Positions 7,559-14,136 of a stretch of 16,054 nucleotides of DNA are shown piece by piece. The first letter of the stretch is position 1. Each line of letters starts with the position of its first letter. Position numbers and translations under genes: made by a program. This DNA is from Chloroflexota bacterium (GTDB taxonomy: Bacteria > Chloroflexota > UBA6077). The DNA lies in assembly GCA_021845945.1 (NCBI GenBank), contig JAJZRD010000061.1, positions 1 through 16,054 of the forward strand. Reading direction: 5' to 3'. The notes under the pieces were generated by a model that did not search any database, had not been told where the DNA came from, and saw nothing but the letters and a program-made list of their open reading frames with translations.

Positions 7559-8116
7559 CTAGTATCTGCAGCATACCTTGGGCCAGTATCCTGTGCGCCA
7601 GATGGTGACAGTCTGCTTCCCGAGGTGGGTGGCGCCGGCCCGGCCCTTAGGCCTGCGTCCGGGTTAACCCTGCAAGCTACACCATCGTGAAGAGGTTCCA
7701 GGTACCCTCTCGTTGGTATTGAAGGATTTTCCACTTTCGACTATGATGCGCGTGACAGGGCCAAGTCCACGGTATTGTCGAGAGATCAGGCGAGCGCTGA
7801 AGATGCCGCACCTCGTATCTTGGCCAGCCCTCTCCACCTGCAGGCGCGATCGGTAGAGCGGGGAAGAGGAGCATCAGCCTCGTCTACTTGAGACGGTCAG
7901 TAGCGCCTTGTCGTGGCGGTCTCGTCGATCTCTGGCATCGTATCGTCCCCCGCCTTCCCCTGCGAGGACGGCCCTGGTCTCGGTTCTGCAGTACCAGTCA
8001 TTGAGAGCCCTCTGAAGCTGGCCGATCCATCCGAACGCCATCGTCGAGATCCCCTGCCCGGAACGACGCGACAGTTGAGACCCGCCGCTGCCACCACCCG
8101 CTCTGAGAGGTGTCTC
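7559..8116. other. Long gene-free interval between divergent nrdJ and histidine kinase
   Basis: I recognise no gene in these 558 bases. Open frames are present on both strands but lack domains or convincing starts. The kinase frame is open back to 7913, but that extension has no domain. A sigma-70-like promoter lies at 7719-7747 pointing toward the kinase, which would leave an untranslated leader of roughly 360 bases. I looked for a cobalamin riboswitch on the nrdJ side and did not find the B12 box. Confidence 0.5.
7719..7747 (+). promoter_or_regulatory. Candidate sigma-70-type promoter toward the histidine kinase
   Basis: TTGAAG (7719-7724) and TATGAT (7742-7747) are separated by exactly 17 bases. 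They match the TTGACA and TATAAT consensus at 4 and 5 of 6 positions. The flanking DNA is locally AT-richer than the rest of the window. Transcription would start near 7754, well ahead of the kinase ATG at 8117. No experimental support is available. Confidence 0.42.
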
Positions 8117-10108
8117 ATGGGACACGGGAAGAGGGCTGATGACCAGGAGATCGGAGACTTAGCGGAGGCGCGCAGGCGTATTGTCGAGATGGAATCCCAG
8201 GTAGCCCGGCAAGAGCGGCTTGTGGAAACGCAGGATTCGACCATCGAGAACTTGCGCCTCTGTGCCGGGCTCGTCGAGAACTCCCCCGACCTCATTTCCG
8301 TGGTGGACCGGCAACAGATCTACCGGATGGTCAACCCTTCGTACAGCCGAATGCACGGTAGAGCCCTCGACGAGATCGTCGGCCACTCGGTCCAGGAAAT
8401 CCACACCCCTGAAGATTACCAGAACTCTATCCGCCCCAACCTCAACCGATGCCTCGCAGGGGCATCGGTGCACTACCAGGCTTGGTTCACCTACGCTGTC
8501 ACCGGCCGCCGCTACATGGACGTCCACTACTACCCCCTTCGTCGCAACAACCGAGTGGAGTACGCGACAGTGCTGGTCCGAGATATCACCGAGCAGAAGC
8601 GGGCCGAAGCAGAGAGAGCGCAGTTAACCAACCAACTGCGGCTGCTCTTGGAGTCAACCGACGAGGGCGTTTACGGCGTCGACCCTCAGGGTCACTGCAC
8701 CTTCGTCAACAGATCCGCGGCCGACATGCTTGGATACGGAGCCGAGGACCTTCTTGGCAAGAGCGTGCACGGCCTCATCCATCACCACCGTCTGGATGGT
8801 TCGCCCTACCCGGAACAGGAGTGTCCCATATACCATGCTTACAGAATGGGGCAGGGAACCCGCGTCGATGATGAGGTGCTGTGGCGGCGAGATGGGAACT
8901 CCTTCCCTGTCGAGTACGCGGCTCATCCGATAGTCGATCGCGGCATCGTCCAGGGTGCCGTTGTCACCTTTCTAGGCATCACCGAGCGCAAACAGGCGGA
9001 GGCGGAGCGCGAAAGGTTGCACGAGGAGGCCGAGCGCCGAGCGGCGGAACTGGATGTCACGGTCGGGTCCATTGCCAACGGGATCATCATCTTCACCCCA
9101 AGCGGAGAGATCGCCCGCATCAATTCTGCTGCCGAAAGGATGCTGGGTTACTCCTCGGAGCAGCGAGAATTACCCATGGCTGAGCGAATCGCGCTGCTCC
9201 GCATGGAGACTCCTGAGGGCAAGCCGATTCAACTGGAGGAATCGTTCTCTGTAAGGGCGCTGCGGGGCGAGACGGTGCAGGGCGCCGTGGCTGTTGTCCA
9301 CACACCCCGAGGCAGGACCCTGTGGGTTTCGGCCAGCGCGGCTCCGATCCGCACTTCCGACGGCAAGCTGGTGGGGGCAGTACTGTCCCTGACGGACATC
9401 ACCCCTCTGCACGAACTCGAAGAGCAGCGGAACGATCTACTGCGTGTGGTTTCTCACGACCTGAGAACACCGGTCACCGTCATTCAGGGACATGCCCAAG
9501 TGCTGGAGCGCCTGCTGGAAAGAGCCGGCCAGGATGGTAGGGCGAGGCGCAGTATCGATGCCATAATCGTCGGCGCCCGACGGCTAAACGCCATGATCGA
9601 GGACCTGGTCGACTCCGTGCGACTGGAGTCCCATCAGTTGGTGCTTGAGAAGCAGCCCGTGGACTTTAGAGCCTTCGTGGTCGATCTGCTGGAGCGGTCC
9701 GAAACGGTCATGGACGTTGGTCGGGTGAGAACGGAGATCCCAGAGGGGTTACCCCATGTGGATGCCGACCCGAACCGCCTGGAGCGCATCCTGATGAACC
9801 TTCTAAGCAACTCCCTCAAGTACTCCCCTCCCGAGGCCGAGGTGCTGGTGATGGCCAGACGGACGAACGGGGAAATGACGGTTTCGGTGATCGACCGGGG
9901 AGTTGGCATATCTCCCGAAGACCTCCCCCACATCTTCCAGCGGTTCTACAGAGCCAGGGGTGGGCGCAAGGCTGGCGGGCTCGGTCTGGGGTTATACATC
10001 ACCAAGGGGTTGGTGGAGGCCCACGGCGGGCGGATCTGGGCCCAGAGCGAGGTGGGCAAGGGCAGCACCTTCAGTTTTGCCTTACCAGCGGCGATCACCG
10101 GGGGTTGA
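8117..10108 (+). CDS. Sensor histidine kinase with three PAS domains
   Basis: Predicted 663-residue kinase that autophosphorylates on histidine in response to a signal sensed by its PAS domains. A short N-terminal coiled coil (about 10-48) leads to PAS1 (about 51-165), PAS2 (about 171-295, with the DGSPYPEQECPIY segment) and PAS3 (about 310-432). The HisKA region has SHDLRTP with the phosphorylated His at 447. The ATPase domain shows NLLSN at 561-565, DRGVG at 593-597 and GLGLGLYITKGL near 619-630. No membrane segment is visible, so the protein is probably cytoplasmic. ATG 8117 was chosen because AGAGGT lies 5 bases upstream and the first domain begins soon after. The in-frame ATG at 7913 would add 68 residues without any domain. 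No response regulator is adjacent. Its C-terminal half is a close paralogue of the kinase at 14137-15885. Confidence 0.93.
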   Translation: MGHGKRADDQEIGDLAEARRRIVEMESQVARQERLVETQDSTIENLRLCAGLVENSPDLISVVDRQQIYRMVNPSYSRMHGRALDEIVGHSVQEIHTPEDYQNSIRPNLNRCLAGASVHYQAWFTYAVTGRRYMDVHYYPLRRNNRVEYATVLVRDITEQKRAEAERAQLTNQLRLLLESTDEGVYGVDPQGHCTFVNRSAADMLGYGAEDLLGKSVHGLIHHHRLDGSPYPEQECPIYHAYRMGQGTRVDDEVLWRRDGNSFPVEYAAHPIVDRGIVQGAVVTFLGITERKQAEAERERLHEEAERRAAELDVTVGSIANGIIIFTPSGEIARINSAAERMLGYSSEQRELPMAERIALLRMETPEGKPIQLEESFSVRALRGETVQGAVAVVHTPRGRTLWVSASAAPIRTSDGKLVGAVLSLTDITPLHELEEQRNDLLRVVSHDLRTPVTVIQGHAQVLERLLERAGQDGRARRSIDAIIVGARRLNAMIEDLVDSVRLESHQLVLEKQPVDFRAFVVDLLERSETVMDVGRVRTEIPEGLPHVDADPNRLERILMNLLSNSLKYSPPEAEVLVMARRTNGEMTVSVIDRGVGISPEDLPHIFQRFYRARGGRKAGGLGLGLYITKGLVEAHGGRIWAQSEVGKGSTFSFALPAAITGG

Positions 10109-10144
10109 TGCCTTCGCAGCGAGCGGGCCAAAGGAACAGCGCAT

Positions 10145-11401
10145 CTAGGGATGCCGTCGGTGGCGGAGTAGGTAGTAGGCGAGCCCCACGAGCGCTATCC
10201 CGAGCACGGCCAGCAACGTCGGCCAGGATATGGAGAGCGCCAGCAGGACGCACCCCGCGAGCCCCGCTATCGGGATGCCGGCGGGGTAGAGCCGCCGGTG
10301 CGGCGGCAGCCGCATGGCCGAGACGTTCATGATCCCGTAGTAGATCAGCAGGGCGAGACTGCTCGCCTCCAACGCCGGCCGCAGATCCAGCACCCCCGCC
10401 AGCACCAGGAGAAGCGCGCCGGCGGTCAGGACCGCGTTGCGCGGGATCCGCTGTGGCTCCGAGAGCCGGCCGAGCCACTCGGGCAGGTCCCCCTCCCGGG
10501 CCATCGCGAAGGCCAGCCGAGAGACGCCCCAGATGTCGGTGAGCAGCACCGTGGAGGTCGCGATGAGCGCCCCCATGGAGAGCAGCGCGGGGCCGGCCGG
10601 GTTGCCGGTAGCCACCATCGCCGCCCGCAGCGGCGCCCCCTCCTCGCCCATGCGCACGGGGTTCAGCGCCCCGAGGGCCGCCAACGCGACGGCGAGGTAC
10701 AGCGTGGTGGTGATCCCGAGCGCCGCCGGCACCGCCCTGGGCAGCGTGGTCCGCGGCTCCCGCACCTCCTCGACGAGCGTCACCGGCCGGGCATAGCCGC
10801 TGTACGCGAAGAAGAGCAGCGCGCCCGCCTGCAGCAGCCCGCCCCCGCCGTAGATGAAGAACGGCTGCAGACGGCTCGCGTCGAAGACGGATAGCGCCAG
10901 CACGACGAAGGTCACCAGGATCATCAGGTTGATCGTCACCAGCACCGCGTTCGCGCGGGCCGACAGCCGCACGCCGAGGCTGTTGACGGCCACCGCGGCG
11001 ACCAGGAAGGCCAGACCGACAAGCCGGAGCGGCACGCTGGGCAGCAGCGGCTCGACGTATGCCGCGAAGGTCAGGGCGAAGGTCGCGCCCGCGGTGAGGG
11101 ACGACACCAGTGCCAGCCAGCCCGCCACGAACCCCACGACCGGCGACACCAGCAGCCGGCCAAACCGGTACGCCCCGCCCGCGTGCGGATCGTCCACACC
11201 CAGCTCCACCGCGCTGAGGCCGTTCAAGGTGGCCACGCCGCCCCCCACCAGCAGCGCCAGCAGCAGCGAGCCCCCGGTCGTTCCCGCCGCCACGCCCATG
11301 GATACATAGACGCCGGCGCCGATCATCGATCCTATGGCGACGGCCGTCGTCTCCACCAACCCCAGACGGCGGGTCAGGCGCGGACCTTCCGGGTCTAGCA
11401 C
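10145..11401 (-). CDS. APC-superfamily amino acid permease
   Basis: A 418-residue integral membrane protein with about 12 hydrophobic segments, probably a proton- or antiport-coupled transporter of amino acids or related compounds. The first segment carries the APC hallmark GSMIGAGVYVSMG at about 24-36. A second family feature, FFAYSGYARPVTLVEEV followed by PRTTLPRA, occurs in the middle. The C-terminus is a short basic tail (LLRHRRHP). The length is at the short end for the family. The start is GTG, 12 bases after the stop codon of the 66-residue gene, with only a weak purine-rich ribosome site. It is the last gene of the four-gene set running leftward from 15885 and converges on the three-PAS kinase, with 36 bases between stop codons and no visible terminator. 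The substrate cannot be read from the sequence. Confidence 0.88.
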   Translation of the reverse strand: MLDPEGPRLTRRLGLVETTAVAIGSMIGAGVYVSMGVAAGTTGGSLLLALLVGGGVATLNGLSAVELGVDDPHAGGAYRFGRLLVSPVVGFVAGWLALVSSLTAGATFALTFAAYVEPLLPSVPLRLVGLAFLVAAVAVNSLGVRLSARANAVLVTINLMILVTFVVLALSVFDASRLQPFFIYGGGGLLQAGALLFFAYSGYARPVTLVEEVREPRTTLPRAVPAALGITTTLYLAVALAALGALNPVRMGEEGAPLRAAMVATGNPAGPALLSMGALIATSTVLLTDIWGVSRLAFAMAREGDLPEWLGRLSEPQRIPRNAVLTAGALLLVLAGVLDLRPALEASSLALLIYYGIMNVSAMRLPPHRRLYPAGIPIAGLAGCVLLALSISWPTLLAVLGIALVGLAYYLLRHRRHP

Positions 11402-11413
11402 TCGCTCTCGCGC

Positions 11414-11614
11414 CTACTTGCGCGCTCTCACTTCTTCAGTGAGCCTCTTCTCGACCGCCGCCAGCTCCTCCAGCGCCTTCAGCACCCTCTCCCTCGCCTC
11501 ACCCAACGATTCGTAGCCGTCCAGGTCCGGCGTCACCATCCCTTCGTCCAGGTACTGCAGCGCCTCGCTCAGCCTGCCCCTTATTACCTGCAACCTGGCG
11601 ATGGACTCTCGCAT
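11414..11614 (-). CDS. Small helical hypothetical protein, 66 residues
   Basis: The protein runs from MRESIARLQVI to the end LTEEVRARK. It looks almost entirely alpha-helical, with two charged heptad-like stretches (about 1-22 and 36-64) around a turn containing VTPDLDGYESLG. No signal peptide or membrane segment is seen. The start at ATG 11614 is well supported, because GGAGGG stands four bases upstream and 23 bases separate it from the ATPase stop codon. The permease follows after 12 bases, so it should be cotranslated with the transporter genes. The frame is open far upstream, but that part is only the shadow of the ATPase. I do not recognise the family. A small soluble partner or regulator of the pump is a guess from position alone. 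Confidence 0.72.
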   Translation of the reverse strand: MRESIARLQVIRGRLSEALQYLDEGMVTPDLDGYESLGEARERVLKALEELAAVEKRLTEEVRARK

Positions 11615-11618
11615 GTTA

Positions 11619-11624
11619 CCCTCC
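11619..11624 (-). promoter_or_regulatory. Ribosome binding site that fixes the 66-residue gene start
   Basis: GGAGGG on the minus strand, four bases before the ATG at 11614. It decides the start of the small gene, whose frame is otherwise open for more than 1.5 kb upstream through the ATPase. Confidence 0.65.
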
Positions 11625-11637
11625 AGAGCACGATTCC

Positions 11638-14106
11638 TCATCGTTCGAGCAGCCGCTCGACGATCCTGTAGCGAGCCACGAGTCGAAGAATGCCGAACCA
11701 GGCCACCACGATCGGCAGGATCACCACCCAGTCGAAGGGCGACACCGGCGTCAGCTCGAAGTAGCGCTGCCAGGTCGGCCAGTACAGCCCAAGAACGTAG
11801 ACCGCGAAGATCGCGACCGCCAGCAGTGCGACGCGCCGGTCGGCAAGCAGCAGCGAGAGTGGGGCGTCCAGGGGATAGCGGAAGACGATCAACACCAGCA
11901 GCCCGCTCGTCAGCGCCGCCGTCACCACCGCCGTCCGCGCCTGGGCGACGTCCGCCTCGAAGCCGATCAGCGCCAGGACGTACACGCTCCCGATCGCCAG
12001 CGCGCTCGTCGTCCCGATCTGCATGACGATGGTGGCCACCGCACCCAGACTCTCGCGCCCTGGAGCCTCCGGACTGGCCCACGCCACGATCATCAGGGCC
12101 GGTATCCCCACGGTGAGGATGGCGATCAGCGCGGCGTGGGGCGGCAGCAGCGGGAAGGGGGCACCCGCGAGACTGGTCGCCAGGATCAGCTCGAGCGCCG
12201 CCGCGTCCCGGATCAGGAACAGCTTCACCAGCAGCATCAGGCCGTTGACGATGCGCCGCCCCTCGCTCAGCCCCTTTGGCAGCAGGTCGAAAGCGTCGTT
12301 GAGCAGCACGATGTCCGCCACCGTGCGCGCAGCGGGGCTCCCGCTGCCCATGGCGATGCTCACGTTCGCCTGCTTCAGCGCGAGCACGTCGTTCACCCCA
12401 TCGCCGATCATCGCCACGTAGTGTCCGCGGCCCTCCAGCGCTCGCACTATCTCCTGCTTCTCCTGCGGCGAGATGCGGCCGAAGACCGCCGTCCGCTCCA
12501 CCGCCGCCCTCTTCGCCCCCGTCGATAGCGCGGCCAGCTCGGCCCCCGAGACCGCCTCCCTGGCCGTGGGCAGACCCGCCCGTCGGGCGATCGCCAGCGC
12601 AGTCGCCGGGCTGTCGCCCGAGATCACCTTGACCGATATGCCCTGCCGCGCCAGCAGCTCCAGCGTCGGCGCCGCCTCGGCCCGCACCTCTTCCTCCAGC
12701 GAGATCAGCGCCAGGGCCTGCAGCCCCTTCGGGAGCCGCGGCCCGCCTTCGGCTTCTTCGATGCCGACCCCGCCTGGCGGCCGCTCGGGGGCCCTCGCCA
12801 ACAGCAGGACGCGCCGCCCGGCGACGGCGAGCTCCCTGCTCCTCTCCGCCACGCCGGCTGCCCCCCTTGCCTGCCCCAGCAACAGCTCCGGCGCGCCCAG
12901 CACCAGGGTGCCGAAGGGGCAGGGCGGCGCGAAGGTGAGCGAGCTCCACCCCCTCTCCGAGGAAAAGGGCACCGCCCCGGCCACCGGACAGGGCTTCGCC
13001 GGGAGGCCCGATGCGATCGCCTGCACCGTCGCGCTCGGCTCGGGGAAGCTGGCCGCGAACAGCCCCACCAGCTCCTCCACCGGCGGCTCCCGGCGGACGA
13101 TCGGCACGACCTCCTGCAGCCGGAGTCGGTTGCGCGTGAGCGTGCCCGTCTTGTCGATGCACAGCACGTCCGCGTGGCTCAGCGACTCTATCGCGTTCAG
13201 CTGCTGCACCAGCACGCCCGCCTGCGCCAGCCGCACCGCCCCGACGGAGTAGGCGACCGTGGACATCAGCAGCAGCCCCTGGGGCACCAGGGTCGCCACC
13301 ACCGCCGTGGCCCGGATCGCGTCGGTCACCGACCCGCCGCGGAGGAGGAACACCGTCGCCTGCAGCAGGCTGATCGCCACCACGATCGCCAGCAGCACCC
13401 GAAGCACCCGGTCCAGCGACCTCTGGATCGGGGTCCGCGAGTACTGGTAGCTCCTGGCCGCCGCCGCAAGCCTCTGCGCGTAGCTCGATTCCCCGATCCC
13501 CTCCGCCACGTATATCCCCGTCCCGGCCACGCAGAAGCTGGCGGAGAGCACACTGTCCCCCGCGACCTTCACCACCGGCTCGCTCTCGCCGGTCAGATGG
13601 GATTCGTCGATCTCCAGCCGATCCGCCAGAACCACCCTCCCGTCCACCACCACCGGCTCCCCTCGCGATAGCAGCAAGTAGTCGCCCAGCACCAGGTCGT
13701 CCTGGTCGATCGTCTGCTCCCTTCCGTCCCGGATCACCCGCACCCGGACGCGGGCCAGCAGGGCGATCCTCTCCAGCCGCAGCTTCGCCCGAATCTCCTG
13801 GGCCATGCTCACCCCGACGCTGAAGACGATCAGCCCCCCCGTGAGGAACGCGTCGCGCAGCTGCCCGATCGTCAGCAGCAGCACCACCGCGCCGGCCAGG
13901 ACGGCGTTGAAGAGGGTCAGGATGTTCCCCCGGAGGATGTCGCCCACCGGACGGCTGGTCGGCAGCGCGACCCGGTTGACCTCCCCCCGCGCTCGCCGGC
14001 GCCGGACCTCCTCGCCGGTCAGCCCCCGGACCGTAGGAGCCGGCTCCTGCCCGCGATCCCCTCCTGGTGATCGCCCCGTCACCCCCTCTCCCCCTCTCTC
14101 CGCCAC
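11638..14106 (-). CDS. Cation-translocating P-type ATPase, CtpE-like
   Basis: Membrane pump of 822 residues, clearly a different subfamily from the one at 1623. RGLTGEEVRRRRARGEVN is the N-terminal cation-ATPase region. LTGES is in the actuator domain (TGES 172-175), the phosphorylated aspartate of CIDKTGTLT is residue 318, and GDGVND is at 568-573. About ten membrane segments are visible, five or six of them after the catalytic core. The sequence just before the aspartate (RLAQAGVLVQQLNAIE) resembles the mycobacterial CtpE group, some members of which are reported calcium pumps. The membrane-4 motif reads VPQGL (275-278 PQGL), with Gln where many pumps have Glu. The start is GTG and lies inside a C-rich repeat, so the first 25 or so residues are doubtful. 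It is the second gene of the four-gene operon, between the GAF-PAS kinase and the 66-residue gene. The ion is inferred by family only. Confidence 0.88.
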   Translation of the reverse strand: MAERGGEGVTGRSPGGDRGQEPAPTVRGLTGEEVRRRRARGEVNRVALPTSRPVGDILRGNILTLFNAVLAGAVVLLLTIGQLRDAFLTGGLIVFSVGVSMAQEIRAKLRLERIALLARVRVRVIRDGREQTIDQDDLVLGDYLLLSRGEPVVVDGRVVLADRLEIDESHLTGESEPVVKVAGDSVLSASFCVAGTGIYVAEGIGESSYAQRLAAAARSYQYSRTPIQRSLDRVLRVLLAIVVAISLLQATVFLLRGGSVTDAIRATAVVATLVPQGLLLMSTVAYSVGAVRLAQAGVLVQQLNAIESLSHADVLCIDKTGTLTRNRLRLQEVVPIVRREPPVEELVGLFAASFPEPSATVQAIASGLPAKPCPVAGAVPFSSERGWSSLTFAPPCPFGTLVLGAPELLLGQARGAAGVAERSRELAVAGRRVLLLARAPERPPGGVGIEEAEGGPRLPKGLQALALISLEEEVRAEAAPTLELLARQGISVKVISGDSPATALAIARRAGLPTAREAVSGAELAALSTGAKRAAVERTAVFGRISPQEKQEIVRALEGRGHYVAMIGDGVNDVLALKQANVSIAMGSGSPAARTVADIVLLNDAFDLLPKGLSEGRRIVNGLMLLVKLFLIRDAAALELILATSLAGAPFPLLPPHAALIAILTVGIPALMIVAWASPEAPGRESLGAVATIVMQIGTTSALAIGSVYVLALIGFEADVAQARTAVVTAALTSGLLVLIVFRYPLDAPLSLLLADRRVALLAVAIFAVYVLGLYWPTWQRYFELTPVSPFDWVVILPIVVAWFGILRLVARYRIVERLLER

Positions 14107-14128
14107 CCCGTCACCCCGTCTCCCCGTC
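14074..14128. repeat. C-rich simple repeat at the kinase/ATPase junction
   Basis: On the plus strand the tract is built from CCCCGTC, ACCCC and CCCCTCTC units. The 12-mer CCCCGTCACCCC occurs at 14074-14085 and again at 14106-14117. It spans most of the 30-base gap between the kinase stop and the ATPase GTG, and the first ten or so ATPase codons. On the transcribed strand it is G-rich and could shape translation of the pump or be a slippage-prone spot. Confidence 0.6.
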
Positions 14129-14136
14129 CGAAGACA

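Noticed and set aside
7559..7720. Possible cobalamin riboswitch upstream of nrdJ
   Set aside because: The conserved B12 box and other core elements could not be found on the minus strand. A covariance-model search would decide.
7913..8116. N-terminal 68-residue extension of the three-PAS kinase
   Set aside because: It adds no domain and has no ribosome site. ATG 8117 has AGAGGT five bases upstream.
10109..10144. Terminator between the convergent three-PAS kinase and permease genes
   Set aside because: No hairpin with a T tract was found in the 36-base gap.
11414..13162. A 582-codon minus-strand frame ending with the 66-residue protein
   Set aside because: All but the last 66 codons lie over the P-type ATPase in a different frame and read as Gly/Ala/Arg-rich low-complexity sequence. 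Only the end, with its own ribosome site, is a gene.
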